Shown: positions 34,885 to 44,660, numbered from the stretch's first letter. The stretch: 64,000 nt of DNA from Palsa-1400 sp036501625 (GCA_036501625.1 DASXZY010000088.1:124001-188000); one strand, 5' to 3'. Notes: generated by a model not told the origin, from the sequence alone. Translations and numbers: made by a program.

Positions 34885-35421
34885 ATGCCGGCTTCCTCAG
34901 TCATTCTTGAATCCGCAGCCGTCAAGCGCGCGCTTAATCGCATTGCCCACGAGATTGCGGAACGCAACGTTGCCAGCGCGGAAGTGGCCCTGGTCGGCAT
35001 CCAACGCGGCGGCGTTTTTCTGGCCCGGCGCTTGTCTGGCATTTTGCAAGCCATTTGGAACCACCCCATCCCGGTCGGCGAATTGGACGTGAGCATGCAC
35101 CGCGACGATTTGGACCGGCACGCTTCCCGCATCAAAATGCTTCCCACCGTCATCCCATTTGACATCGCTGGCAAGACTGTCATCCTCGTCGATGACGTGC
35201 TGTTCAGCGGGCGCACAGTGCGGGCCGCCTTGGACGCCTTGCATGATTTTGGCCGGCCGCGACGCGTTCAACTCGCAGTGCTGGTCGATCGCGGCAGCCG
35301 CGAATTGCCCATTACGGCGGACTTTGTCGGCAAAGAGTATCCAGTTCCCTCCAACGAGCGCATCGAAGTGCGCTTCCAGGAGGAGGGCGGCGCGGACCAG
35401 GTGATGGTGGAGAGATCGTAA
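34885..35421 (+). CDS. pyrR: PyrR, pyrimidine regulator / uracil phosphoribosyltransferase
   Basis: 178 residues. The PRPP-binding loop VILVDDVLFSGRTVRAALDA lies at about 96-115, after GIQRGGVFLARRL and VGELDVSMHRDD. PyrR binds pyr mRNA leaders in Bacillus to control attenuation and has UPRT activity. It ends 2 bp before pyrB. I saw no clear attenuator hairpin in the 87 bp upstream, so regulation here may differ. Confidence 0.93.
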   Translation: MPASSVILESAAVKRALNRIAHEIAERNVASAEVALVGIQRGGVFLARRLSGILQAIWNHPIPVGELDVSMHRDDLDRHASRIKMLPTVIPFDIAGKTVILVDDVLFSGRTVRAALDALHDFGRPRRVQLAVLVDRGSRELPITADFVGKEYPVPSNERIEVRFQEEGGADQVMVERS

Positions 35422-35423
35422 GC

Positions 35424-36365
35424 ATGGCGTGGAACCGAAAACATCTTCTTGACATAGAATCGCTCAGCGCGGAAGAGATTCTGACCGTGCTGGACACCGC
35501 CCTCGCCTTCAAAGCAGTCGGCCAGCGCGCCATCAAGAAAGTCCCCGCCCTGCGCGGGCGGACCGTGGTCAATCTTTTCGTCGAGCCATCCACCCGCACG
35601 CGCATCAGTTTTGAATTGGCCGCTCAGCGCCTGACGGCCGATGTCATCAATTTCTCGGCGGAAGCTTCTTCCCTCAAAAAAGGCGAGACGCTTAAAGATA
35701 CCGCGCGCAATCTGGCCGCCCTCAACGCCTCCATCATTGTCATCCGGCATAGCGCCAGCGGCGCGCCTCATTTTCTGGCCCGGTTCCTGGAGGCCAGCGT
35801 CATCAATGCCGGCGATGGCGCTCACGAACATCCGACCCAGGCTTTGCTGGACGCCTTCACCATCCGCGAAAAAAAGGGCCGCATCGAGGGCCTGAATATT
35901 ACCATCCTGGGCGATATTCTTTACAGCCGCGTGGCGCGCTCCAACATCTGGGCCATGACCAAGCTGGGCGCGCGCGTGACTTTATGCGGGCCTTCCACTC
36001 TCGTGCCGAAAGTTTTCGAGAAATTGGGCTGCCGCGTCACTTACGACGTGGACGAAGCCATCGCGGGCGCGGACATCATCAACCTCCTGCGCATCCAGCA
36101 TGAGCGCCAGCGCAAGACGATGTTCCCCGGCTTGGGAGAGTACACGAAACTTTTCGGTTTGACTCACGCCCGCCTGGCGCGCGCCCGGCCGGAAGCTCTG
36201 ATCATGCATCCAGGCCCCATCAATCGCGGCGTGGAAATCGACAGCCAGATCGCCGATTCCGAACGGTCCCTCATCATCGACCAGGTCACCAACGGATTGG
36301 CTGTGCGCATGGCCGTCCTGTTCCTCATCAACGGCGGCCAGGGGCCGCAAGGCGTCGCAGCGTAG
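35424..36365 (+). CDS. pyrB: Aspartate carbamoyltransferase catalytic subunit
   Basis: 313 residues. It joins carbamoyl phosphate and aspartate in pyrimidine synthesis. Markers are FVEPSTRTRISFELAAQRL (about 51-69) for carbamoyl phosphate, HPTQALLDAFTI, and a C-terminal LIMHPGPINRGVEIDSQIAD. It follows pyrR by 2 bp, so it is in one operon with it. No pyrI and no adjacent pyrC. Confidence 0.96.
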   Translation: MAWNRKHLLDIESLSAEEILTVLDTALAFKAVGQRAIKKVPALRGRTVVNLFVEPSTRTRISFELAAQRLTADVINFSAEASSLKKGETLKDTARNLAALNASIIVIRHSASGAPHFLARFLEASVINAGDGAHEHPTQALLDAFTIREKKGRIEGLNITILGDILYSRVARSNIWAMTKLGARVTLCGPSTLVPKVFEKLGCRVTYDVDEAIAGADIINLLRIQHERQRKTMFPGLGEYTKLFGLTHARLARARPEALIMHPGPINRGVEIDSQIADSERSLIIDQVTNGLAVRMAVLFLINGGQGPQGVAA

Positions 36366-36386
36366 CAGCGAGACAGAAAGCAACCA

Positions 36387-39074
36387 ATGGGTTCCTCGGG
36401 CACAGACAAATCGCGCGTTTCAGGCTGGCTGAATCACATCGCCCTCTGGAGCGGCGCCCTCGGGACGGCGGGCGGCGCGCTCGTCCTCGCCGGCTGGTGG
36501 AGGGGCGCGAACGCCCTTAAAGGCATTATCCCGGGCGCGACGCCGATGAATCCCATGACGGCGGTGGCTTTTGCCTTGGCGGGCATCTCTCTGGTTTGTT
36601 ACCGCAGGACCAAGGCGGGACTGGCCCTGGCCGGAATCGTGGCGGCAATGGGCGCGCTCAAATTGTTTGAATACACCACCGGCTGGAAACTGAATTTTGA
36701 CCAGGCCCTCTTTCGGCAGCAATTGCAGACGGCGTCGCATCATTATGAAATGGCCCCGTCCACGGCCCTGAACTTTTTGTTGTGCGGGCTGGCGCTCTGG
36801 CTTTTGCACGCGGCCAAAGATGGCCGCCGCCGCGGGGTGCAAACCCTGGGCCTGGCCGCCACTCTGGTTTCACTGGTGCCGCTGGTGGGTTATATTTACA
36901 GTGCCAGCAATCTTTACAGCATCGGAAACTATCCCATGGCGCTGCCGACCGCCGTGCTCTTTACCATTCTGGGAACGGGATTATTTCTCGCCGACCCGGA
37001 CCGCGGCGTGGCGGCTCTTTTCACCAGCAACACGCCCGGCGGCACCCTCGCGCGGCGGCTCCTGCCCGTCGGCCTGCTCGCGCCTTTCGTCCTCGGAGCG
37101 ATTTGGCGCTGGGGCGTCTCCCGAAATTGGTTCGCCGCCGGCTCCGGCATGGCCGCGATGGTCGTGGTCGCGGCTGCCCTCTTCACCGGCCTGACTTGGC
37201 GGATGGCGGCCATCTTTGACCGTTCGGACCTGCGGCGGCGCGAAGCCGAGGAAAATTTGCGGAAGGCCCATGACAACCTCGAAGTGCGCGTGGTCGAGCG
37301 CACGGCCGAACTGGCCGCGCAAATCGCGGAGCGCCATGCTGCCGAAGAGCGCGTGCGCTTTCAATTGGAGCGCATGGAATTGCTCAATCGAATCACGCGC
37401 GCCGCCGCTGAACGCCAGGACATGCCCAGCATTTTCCAGTCGGCCGTTCACACGCTGGAAGACCAGATGCCCCTGGATTTTTGCTGCATCTGCCGCTGTG
37501 AAACCGGCGCGGAAGCCCTGATTGTGGCGGCGCTCGGCCAGCGCGGGCAGGAATTGGCCGCTGCTTTGCGCGCCGGCCAGGGCGCCCGGCTGGGCGTCGC
37601 GGAAAACGGATTGGAGAAATGCGTGGCCGGGAATCTGGCGCATGAGCCGGACACGTCGCGTTCGGAGGCGCCGTTCGTGCGGCGCCTGGCTGCGGCGGGC
37701 CTGGGCGCTTTTGTGGCCGCTCCGATCGCGGTGGAGAGCAGCCTTTTTGGTGTGTTGATGGCGGGCCGCCGCCAGCCCGGCAGCTTTGCCAGCGCGGAAT
37801 GCGAGTTTTTGCGGCAATTGAGCGAACACATCGCCCTGGCTTCGCAACAAGCGCAGCTCCATGCCGCCTTGCAACAGGCCTACGACGATCTTCAGCAAAC
37901 GCAGCAGGCCGTCATGCAACAGGATCGCTTGCGCGCCCTCGGCCAGATGGCCAGCGGCATCGCCCACGACATCAATAACGCGATCAGCCCCGTGACGTTG
38001 TACACGGAATCCCTTTTGGAACGTGAGCAGAGCCTCAGCCCGCGCGCCCGCCAATATCTGGAAACCATTCAGCGCTCCGTCCAGGACGTGGCCCAAACGG
38101 TTTCCCGCATGAGGGAAGTCTATCGCTCCACTGAGCCGGCGCTGTCGCTCGCGCCGGTCGCGCTCAATACGCTCCTGGCGCAGGTGGTGGAGCTTTCGCG
38201 CGCCCGCTGGCGGGATGTTCCGCAGAGCCAGGGCCGGTTTATCGAAATGGTTGTTGAGTTGACACCCGAACTGCCGCCGTTTCGCGGAGTTGAAAGCGAA
38301 ATCCGCCAGGCCCTCCTCAATTTGATTTTCAACGCGGTCGATGCCATGCCTCAGGGCGGAAAAATCATCGCGCGCACCCTCGCCTCTCGAATGCACGGCG
38401 ATGTTCCCGGAGTCCTGCTTCCGCGCGCGGTCGTGGAAATTGTTGACAACGGGGCTGGCATGAGCGAGGAAACACGGCGGCGCTGCATGGAGCCGTTTTT
38501 TACGACCAAGGGCGAACGTGGCACCGGCCTGGGGTTGTCCATGGTTTACGGCATCGCTGAACGACACGGCGCGGAAATTGAAATTGTCAGCGAACTTGGC
38601 CGAGGCACCGCCATGCGCCTGCTTTTCCCGCCGCCTCCGCCCCCGATGGCCCCAGACAGCGCGTCTTCCGCCGTGCCCGCGGCGCCGCGCGGTCGCATGC
38701 GCATCCTGCTGGTCGATGATGACCCGACGCTGATCAAATCTCTGCGCAACGTTCTCGAAGCCGACGGCCACGTCGTTACCAGCGCCAATGGCGGACAGGC
38801 CGGCATCGACGCCTTCCGCCAGGCGCAGGCGGACAAAAAGGAATTCGCCGTAGTCATCACGGATTTGGGCATGCCTTACGTGGATGGCCGCAAAGTCGCC
38901 GCGACCATCAAGACAGCTTCGCCCCAGACACCGGTGATTCTCTTGACAGGCTGGGGCCAGAGAATGATCGCGGATCACGAAGTGCCGCCGCACGTGGACC
39001 GCGTTCTGAGCAAACCGCCGAAAATTCGTGACCTTCGGCAAGCGCTGGCTCAGGCTGAAGCCCAGAAAGGTTGA
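36387..39074 (+). CDS. Hybrid sensor histidine kinase with GAF and receiver domains
   Basis: 895 residues. The N-terminal membrane region has about eight hydrophobic segments (from ALWSGALGTAGGALVLAGWW to MAAMVVVAAALFTGLTW), a coiled region, a GAF domain (about 325-490, FVAAPIAVESSLFGVLMAGR), HisKA with H527 in ASGIAHDINNAISPV, HATPase with NLIFNAVDAMPQGG, EIVDNGAGMSEE and GTGLGLSMVYGIAERHGAE, then a receiver with D826 (VVITDLGMPYVDG) and LSKPPK. It should relay phosphate between H527 and D826. No separate output regulator is adjacent. It follows pyrB by 21 bp. Confidence 0.92.
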   Translation: MGSSGTDKSRVSGWLNHIALWSGALGTAGGALVLAGWWRGANALKGIIPGATPMNPMTAVAFALAGISLVCYRRTKAGLALAGIVAAMGALKLFEYTTGWKLNFDQALFRQQLQTASHHYEMAPSTALNFLLCGLALWLLHAAKDGRRRGVQTLGLAATLVSLVPLVGYIYSASNLYSIGNYPMALPTAVLFTILGTGLFLADPDRGVAALFTSNTPGGTLARRLLPVGLLAPFVLGAIWRWGVSRNWFAAGSGMAAMVVVAAALFTGLTWRMAAIFDRSDLRRREAEENLRKAHDNLEVRVVERTAELAAQIAERHAAEERVRFQLERMELLNRITRAAAERQDMPSIFQSAVHTLEDQMPLDFCCICRCETGAEALIVAALGQRGQELAAALRAGQGARLGVAENGLEKCVAGNLAHEPDTSRSEAPFVRRLAAAGLGAFVAAPIAVESSLFGVLMAGRRQPGSFASAECEFLRQLSEHIALASQQAQLHAALQQAYDDLQQTQQAVMQQDRLRALGQMASGIAHDINNAISPVTLYTESLLEREQSLSPRARQYLETIQRSVQDVAQTVSRMREVYRSTEPALSLAPVALNTLLAQVVELSRARWRDVPQSQGRFIEMVVELTPELPPFRGVESEIRQALLNLIFNAVDAMPQGGKIIARTLASRMHGDVPGVLLPRAVVEIVDNGAGMSEETRRRCMEPFFTTKGERGTGLGLSMVYGIAERHGAEIEIVSELGRGTAMRLLFPPPPPPMAPDSASSAVPAAPRGRMRILLVDDDPTLIKSLRNVLEADGHVVTSANGGQAGIDAFRQAQADKKEFAVVITDLGMPYVDGRKVAATIKTASPQTPVILLTGWGQRMIADHEVPPHVDRVLSKPPKIRDLRQALAQAEAQKG

Positions 39075-39077
39075 ATC

Positions 39078-40895
39078 TTGAAAGTATTCTGGTTCATTCC
39101 GATATTCATTGTCGCGAGCGCCGCGCTCCAGGCGGCGGTGGAGCGCGAGCCGCTGCCTTTTCGCGTCCCGGCGGCGCTGCCAGATGCGGCTGAAGTCTTG
39201 TCGCCCTCTGCGATTCAAATTTCCGGCTGGCTCGGCGCCCGGCTCCTGGCCAATGAAACAAACCGATTGTTGACGATTGACACCGAGCCGCTGCTGGCCG
39301 GGTTCCGCCACAAGCCCGGCTCTCATCCGTGGATTGGCGAGCATGTTGGCAAGTGGATGCATGCGGCCACGCTTGCCTGGGCCTCGACGGGCGACCCGCG
39401 CCTGCGTGAAAAACTCGACCGTGTGGCGGCGGAATTGATCGCGGCCCAGGAGCCGGACGGTTACCTGGGAACCTACGCGCCGGAACAGCGATTCGGCCTT
39501 TATCCTAACGCCGATTGGGATGTCTGGTCGCACAAATACTGCCTGATCGGATTGTTGACGTATTACCGGTACACCGGCAGCGAACCCGCGCTGGCCGCCT
39601 GCCGCAAAGCGGGCAATTTGCTCGTCCACACTTTCGGCCCGGGCCAGAAGAGCATTCTGTCCGCCGGAACCCACATGGGCATGGCCGCCACCAGCGTGCT
39701 TGAGCCGATGGCGCTGCTTTACCGCTGCACTGGCGACGCGCGTTATTTGGATTTTGCCCTCTACATCGTAAGCTCCTGGGACGAGCCGAAAGGCCCGCGC
39801 ATTTTGCAATCGCTGACGGCAGGCAAAGGTGTCAACAAAACCGCCAACGCCAAAGCCTACGAAATGCTTTCCAATCTTGTCGGTTTGTGCGAACTGGCCC
39901 GCGCCACGGGCAAGCATGACTTCCTCGTTCCGGCGCTCAATGCCTGGCAGGACATCGCGGACAAGCGCCTTTACATTACCGGCAGCGCGAGCCAGGGCGA
40001 ACATTTTCACGACGATTTCGATCTTCCCAACCAGCCCGGCGCGCACGTGGCCGAAACCTGCGTCACCACGACCTGGATTCAGTTGAATCTTCAGCTTCTC
40101 CGATTGACGGGCGATGCGAAGTTCGCCAATGAATTGGAAAAAACGACCTACAACCACTTGGCGGCCGCGCAAAATCCTGCCGGCGGCGACTGGTGCTACT
40201 TCACGCCGTTGGAAGGCAAGAAACCCTATGACTCGGGCATCACGTGCTGCCATTCGAGCGGCCCGCGCGGGATGGCCCTCGCTCCGGAAGAAGCCTACCT
40301 TCGGGAGAACGGCGCCTTGCTGGTGAGCACCTTTGAAAATTCGTCCGTCACTCTGGAATTAGGCGGAACCGAAGTTCAAGCAAGCCAACGGAGCCATTTT
40401 CCCTTCGAGAGCGGCTCAACACTGGAGATGCGCCCAACAAAGCCCGCCCGTTTTGCCGTTTTCATTCGCGCCGCTCCCTGGGCCGGCCCAATCTCGTTCC
40501 GCGTCAATGGCAAAGCGGTTTCCTGTGCCGTCGAAAAAGGCTGGTTTGTGATTGCCGCGCGCAAGTGGAAGAGCGGCGATAAAATCGAGATGGCCTATCA
40601 CTTGGGGCCGGCGCTCGTGCAAGGCGAACACACCAACAAAGGGCTGGCCGCCCTCGAGTGGGGGCCGTTTGTGATGGCTTTCGACTCTGCCGCCAACACA
40701 ACGCTGCCTCCTGTCAATCAAATCAAATTCGCGGACATCAAGCCGCGGCTCCTGGCCGGCCCCCGCGAACCGTTTCAGATTGCAGCCGAGGTCAGCGTCC
40801 CAACGGGTTCGGCCTCCGCCATTTTCGTTCCGTTCGCGGATGCCGGCGCAACCGGCGGTGAATATAAAGTGTGGCTGCCCGCTAAGAAACTTTGA
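39078..40895 (+). CDS. GH127-type beta-L-arabinofuranosidase
   Basis: 605 residues with a Sec signal (MKVFWFIPIFIVASAALQAA; start codon TTG). It matches GH127/DUF1680 enzymes, which cleave L-arabinofuranosides using a zinc-bound cysteine. The site is intact: E326 and C328 in AHVAETCVTTTW, and C390, C391 in GITCCHSSGPRG, equivalent to the Glu-Cys-Cys-Cys zinc set of Bifidobacterium HypBA1. Other family marks: EPDGYLGTY, DVWSHKYCLIGLLTYYR, KRLYITGSASQGEHF. Export suggests breakdown of arabinose-rich plant polymers in the periplasm. It overlaps the helicase start by TTGA. Confidence 0.9.
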   Translation: MKVFWFIPIFIVASAALQAAVEREPLPFRVPAALPDAAEVLSPSAIQISGWLGARLLANETNRLLTIDTEPLLAGFRHKPGSHPWIGEHVGKWMHAATLAWASTGDPRLREKLDRVAAELIAAQEPDGYLGTYAPEQRFGLYPNADWDVWSHKYCLIGLLTYYRYTGSEPALAACRKAGNLLVHTFGPGQKSILSAGTHMGMAATSVLEPMALLYRCTGDARYLDFALYIVSSWDEPKGPRILQSLTAGKGVNKTANAKAYEMLSNLVGLCELARATGKHDFLVPALNAWQDIADKRLYITGSASQGEHFHDDFDLPNQPGAHVAETCVTTTWIQLNLQLLRLTGDAKFANELEKTTYNHLAAAQNPAGGDWCYFTPLEGKKPYDSGITCCHSSGPRGMALAPEEAYLRENGALLVSTFENSSVTLELGGTEVQASQRSHFPFESGSTLEMRPTKPARFAVFIRAAPWAGPISFRVNGKAVSCAVEKGWFVIAARKWKSGDKIEMAYHLGPALVQGEHTNKGLAALEWGPFVMAFDSAANTTLPPVNQIKFADIKPRLLAGPREPFQIAAEVSVPTGSASAIFVPFADAGATGGEYKVWLPAKKL

Positions 40896-42910
40896 ACCTC
40901 TCCACGTTAAATCCGGCCCAGCGCCAAGCCGTTGAAACCACCGAAGGCCCCGTCCTGATTCTGGCCGGCGCGGGCACCGGCAAGACGCGCGTGATTACTC
41001 ATCGCATCGCCCGCCTCGTGCAAAAGGGCGTCGGCCCCGGCCACATTCTGGCGGTCACGTTCACGAACAAAGCCGCCCGCGAAATGCAGGAGCGCGTCCG
41101 CCAGCTTTTGGGCCGCCCGGAAAAATCGGAGAACGGCGAAAAGCCGGCCCGCCCGGCCATCTGCACGTTCCACTCGCTGTGCGTGCGGATTTTGCGGCTG
41201 CACATCGAGCGCCTCGGCTACAAACGCAATTTCGTCATCTACTCCGAGTCCGATCAATTGGGCGCGATCAAGCGCATCCTCAGCCACATCTCTGACAAAG
41301 GCGCCAAGTCCGACGCCTATGCGGTGCTGGCGCTGTTGAGCCGTTTCCGCAATGGCGGCGACCAGGCCTCCGCCTTCACGGACCCGAACGTGGCGGCGCT
41401 GGCGCGGCACGTGCAAACGCGCTACGAATCCGCCCTGCGCGCCTGCAACGCCGTCGATTTTGACGATTTGATTTTGCTCACGCTCAAGCTTTTCGAAGAG
41501 CATCCCGATGTTCTCCAGGCTTGTCGTGAAAAGTATAAATATGTCATGGTCGATGAATACCAGGACACCAACGCGTCGCAGTTCAAGCTGGTTCATTTCC
41601 TGGCTTCGGCCCATCGCAATCTGTGCGTGGTGGGTGATGATGACCAAAGCATTTACGGCTGGCGCGGCGCGGATACGGCCAACTTGCTGGGATTGGAGAA
41701 GCATTTCCCGTCCGTCAAAATCGTCAAACTGGAGCAGAACTACCGCTCCACCAATACCATCCTTTCCGCCGCCAACGCTGTCATTAAGAATAATCCGCGC
41801 CGCCGCGGCAAGCAGCTTTGGTCCCAAAACGGGCAGGGCGCGCGCATCCTCCTCCACACCTTTGCCAGCGACGAAGCCGAGGCCAAGCGCATGACGGAGG
41901 ACATCCAATGCGAGCGGATGGCCCGCGGCGTCCCCTGGCGCGACCACGCCATCCTGTTCCGCACCAACCAGCAGGCGCGCCCGCTGGAAACCGCGATGCG
42001 CCAGGCCGGCATCCGCTACCATCTGGTGGGCGGCCAGAGTTATTTTGACAGGCGCGAAATCAAGGATTTTCTCGCCTACCTGAAAATGTTTGTCAATCCG
42101 AACGACGACATCAGCCTCCTGCGCGTGGCCAACGTCCCCGCGCGCGGCTTGAGCGACGTGACCATGGAGCGCCTTCTGCAAGCCAGCCAGGAGCGCAATT
42201 GCCCGGTTTACACGGCCATGAAACACACCGATGTCCAGGCCTCGTTCGTTCCCGCCACACGCAATGCCATCCAGCGATTCCTCGAATTGATGGACCGCCG
42301 CCGCGGCGAACTTGCGGCCCGGCCCGCCGTTTCGCTGGCCGTGTGGGCGCGCGAATTCCTCGACGAAATCGGCTATGAGGCCGAGTTGCGGCGCGGCGAG
42401 AAAAACCCGGAAATGGCCGACAGCCGCATCAACAATCTGCGCGAATTGGCCGGCGAATTGCCGCCCTCCGCGGATGACCCGCAAGCCGCCCTGGAGAAAT
42501 TCCTCGACGACCTGAGCCTGGATTCCGACCGTGAAGACGAAAAGGAAAACACCGGCGACGCCGTCACGCTTATCACCGTTCACAGTTGCAAGGGACTGGA
42601 ATTTCCGCGCGTTTGGATCGTCGGCTTGGAGGACGGCTTGATGCCCCACGCGCGTTCCAAAGTCGAGGGCACCATGGATGAGGAGCGCCGGCTGTTCTAC
42701 GTCGCCATGACGCGCGCGATGCAAAGCCTGACGCTAAGCCACTGCGTCGCGCGCAAAAAGTACGGCGAACTCAAACCCTGCCACCCCTCGCCCTTCCTGC
42801 GCGAAATTCCTCCAGATTTGCTTGACTCCGCCGACGAGCAGGGAAAGAAGCCAGTCACAGTCGCCGCCGGCAAAAATTTCTTCGCCGCCATGAGAAACGC
42901 GGCGAGTTAA
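40892..42910 (+). CDS. UvrD/PcrA-family DNA helicase
   Basis: 672 residues, superfamily 1A. Motifs in order: Q-like NLSTLNPAQRQAVE, Walker A ILAGAGTGKT (about 23-32), Ia TFTNKAAREMQERV, II VMVDEYQDTNASQF, III GDDDQSIYGWRGA, IV KLEQNYRST, V VTLITVHSCKGLEF and VI RRLFYVAMTRA. It lacks a long C-terminal extension, so it is rather Rep/PcrA-like than UvrD proper. The start is taken as TTG 40892 overlapping the GH127 stop; this sits at the family N-terminus. It ends 4 bp before the convergent gene. Confidence 0.92.
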   Translation: MNLSTLNPAQRQAVETTEGPVLILAGAGTGKTRVITHRIARLVQKGVGPGHILAVTFTNKAAREMQERVRQLLGRPEKSENGEKPARPAICTFHSLCVRILRLHIERLGYKRNFVIYSESDQLGAIKRILSHISDKGAKSDAYAVLALLSRFRNGGDQASAFTDPNVAALARHVQTRYESALRACNAVDFDDLILLTLKLFEEHPDVLQACREKYKYVMVDEYQDTNASQFKLVHFLASAHRNLCVVGDDDQSIYGWRGADTANLLGLEKHFPSVKIVKLEQNYRSTNTILSAANAVIKNNPRRRGKQLWSQNGQGARILLHTFASDEAEAKRMTEDIQCERMARGVPWRDHAILFRTNQQARPLETAMRQAGIRYHLVGGQSYFDRREIKDFLAYLKMFVNPNDDISLLRVANVPARGLSDVTMERLLQASQERNCPVYTAMKHTDVQASFVPATRNAIQRFLELMDRRRGELAARPAVSLAVWAREFLDEIGYEAELRRGEKNPEMADSRINNLRELAGELPPSADDPQAALEKFLDDLSLDSDREDEKENTGDAVTLITVHSCKGLEFPRVWIVGLEDGLMPHARSKVEGTMDEERRLFYVAMTRAMQSLTLSHCVARKKYGELKPCHPSPFLREIPPDLLDSADEQGKKPVTVAAGKNFFAAMRNAAS

Positions 42911-42914
42911 TAGA

Positions 42915-43634
42915 TTACTTGATAACGCCCTCGTCCCGCAGGAGAAATCCATCCACTGGGGCCGGTTTGGCCATGACGCGGTTATCGCCCGCGAAGGCGA
43001 TCCAATTCTTTTTGACAGTAAATTTGGTCTTGCTCGCCAGGGCCACCGCGCGCAGCGCGTCCCAGCCGTTCAAACCGTCTTCGGCAAAGCTGCCGCGGAA
43101 AAAATGCCAGGAGTCGTGCGAGCCGGCCCGGGGCGTAATGTGCGTGTTGAAATCGAAACCCAAAATCGGCCCTAGTTTGTCCCACTGCATGTCATTGAAG
43201 AGGCCGTGTTTCTCGAAATGCTTGCCTTTCATGCGCTCCACCGTGCGCTCATTTTCGATCACGATGGCCGGCTCCAGCGGGTCCTGCGCCGTGTGCAATA
43301 GGAGGAACGGCGGCGAAAACGTGGCCCGGATGTAGGTCTGGTTCGTCAGGGCGGCAACGGCGTCCAGCAGCGTGGGGGTGGCATTGGTCAGAGTCGCGCG
43401 GGCGCGGCGGAAGAAATAAAATTCATCGGTCGCGCCGGGCATGAAGATGAGCGCCTGCACGGTGTCGTTGCCGTGGAACGAACTCAGCATCACGCGCACG
43501 CAATTATGCCGGTCCAATTCAGAAACGTTTTCCGACAGCGGCATCGCGGCGAAAGCCTGCTGCCACGAAGTCTGCGCGCGCGCCGTTGAGAAGCCGCAGG
43601 CCAGCGCGAGGAAAACAAGAAGGGCGCGGGTCAT
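42915..43634 (-). CDS. Secreted protein of unknown function
   Basis: 239 residues with a signal peptide (MTRALLVFLALACGFSTARA). The mature part has VRVMLSSFHGNDTVQALIFM, FYFFRRARATLTNATPTLLD and FHFxxGDxx-like HDSWHFFRGSFAEDG followed by LNGWDALRAVALASKTKFTV. Residues H and W recur but no known catalytic signature is visible. ATG 43634 was chosen for the signal peptide. It lies 2 bp after hscB, so it is in the iscA-hscB transcript, perhaps by chance. Confidence 0.7.
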   Translation of the reverse strand: MTRALLVFLALACGFSTARAQTSWQQAFAAMPLSENVSELDRHNCVRVMLSSFHGNDTVQALIFMPGATDEFYFFRRARATLTNATPTLLDAVAALTNQTYIRATFSPPFLLLHTAQDPLEPAIVIENERTVERMKGKHFEKHGLFNDMQWDKLGPILGFDFNTHITPRAGSHDSWHFFRGSFAEDGLNGWDALRAVALASKTKFTVKKNWIAFAGDNRVMAKPAPVDGFLLRDEGVIK

Positions 43635-43636
43635 TG

Positions 43637-44257
43637 TCAAAACGAAAGTTGCGCCAGGCGCTCCTGGATTTGCCCGGCGCACCGGGCTAGGTAGCTGAAA
43701 ATGCGGCTCATCTCCTCCAGCCGCCGCAACGGCAGAGCCTCCGCGCGGCCAGGAGAGGCGGCAGGCGGCGCGGCCATCCATCGGTCATTCATCGAGCGCA
43801 ATTCTGCCAAAAGCGTTTCGCGCCGCAACTGAATTCGCTCTTGCAGCGACTGCAAATGGCCGGTCCATTCCAGCGTCTGCTCGAATAATTGCGCGCGCAT
43901 TAATGGCGAAGCGGCCCGTTCGCGGGCGGCCAGAAATTCGCCGGTTTCCCTGCAAACTTTGCCGGTCAACATGCACAATTCCACTGCGTCCTCCGGCACG
44001 CTTTGGACATTGGCGGGGGGCGCGCCGGTTTCCAATTCCAGCAGATGACGCAGCCGGTCTTTAGGTTCTCGCAGGCAATTGTGGGCCGCGTTCAATTCCG
44101 CGAAACGCGCGGTCGCGGCCGCCTGTTCCTGGGCGCCGGAGGCGTGGGCGCGATCGGGATGCAGGCGGGCGGATTGTTCCAGGAAGGACGCCTTGAGCGC
44201 GTCTAGGTCCAGCCAGGGCTGGCGCGGCTGGCCGAGCAGGGCAAAATAATCCGTCAC
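43637..44257 (-). CDS. hscB: Fe-S co-chaperone HscB
   Basis: 206 residues from GTG 44257. A J-domain is visible (TDYFALLGQPRQPWLDLDAL, then SARLHPDRA with HPD) and a C-terminal three-helix part (LETGAPPANVQSV, LRSMNDRWM). HscB delivers IscU to the HscA chaperone. The open frame extends upstream into iscA, but the J-domain start fits GTG 44257, 10 bp from the iscA stop. No iscU, hscA or iscS is adjacent. Confidence 0.85.
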   Translation of the reverse strand: MTDYFALLGQPRQPWLDLDALKASFLEQSARLHPDRAHASGAQEQAAATARFAELNAAHNCLREPKDRLRHLLELETGAPPANVQSVPEDAVELCMLTGKVCRETGEFLAARERAASPLMRAQLFEQTLEWTGHLQSLQERIQLRRETLLAELRSMNDRWMAAPPAASPGRAEALPLRRLEEMSRIFSYLARCAGQIQERLAQLSF

Positions 44258-44267
44258 AACGGCAGCC

Positions 44268-44660
44268 TTACGCGCTGAAGCTCTCGCCGCAGGAGCAGGA
44301 ACTGGCGGCGTTGGGATTGCGGACTTTGAAGCCGCCGTCCTGGAGGGCATCGACGAAATCCAATTCGCTGCCAGTCACATAAAGGGCGCTCTTGGGGTCC
44401 ACCACGACGCGGATGCCGCCGCTCTCGACCATAATGTCGCGGTTGGCTGGCTGGTCCTGCAAATCCATTTTGTATTGCAACCCCGAACAGCCACCGCCAA
44501 CGACCGCGACCCGCAAAACTCCATTGGGCCGCCCCTGCCGTTGCAGAAGCGAATTCACCTTAAGGGCCGCCGCCGGGCAAACCTTGATAAGCCGTTCGTC
44601 CCCGACCCGAAAATTGGCGGGCGAGGCGGCCTGCGGAGCAACTGTTTTGCCAGCAATCAC
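44268..44660 (-). CDS. IscA/ErpA-family iron-sulfur cluster carrier
   Basis: 130 residues from GTG 44660 (a TTG nine codons earlier is possible). The three conserved cysteines are present: VGGGCSGLQYKM and ASSCSCGESFSA. Family proteins bind or pass Fe-S clusters. It sits directly before hscB on the same strand, giving a reduced isc-like pair. Confidence 0.9.
   Translation of the reverse strand: MIAGKTVAPQAASPANFRVGDERLIKVCPAAALKVNSLLQRQGRPNGVLRVAVVGGGCSGLQYKMDLQDQPANRDIMVESGGIRVVVDPKSALYVTGSELDFVDALQDGGFKVRNPNAASSCSCGESFSA

Noticed and set aside
36981..40253. Open minus-strand frame of 1090 codons
   Set aside because: It runs antisense to the hybrid kinase and GH127 genes, both with clear motifs. 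Its composition is the mirror of GC-rich coding sequence and it shows no domain.
40907..42724. Minus-strand frame of 605 codons
   Set aside because: Antisense shadow of the UvrD helicase gene; no motif.
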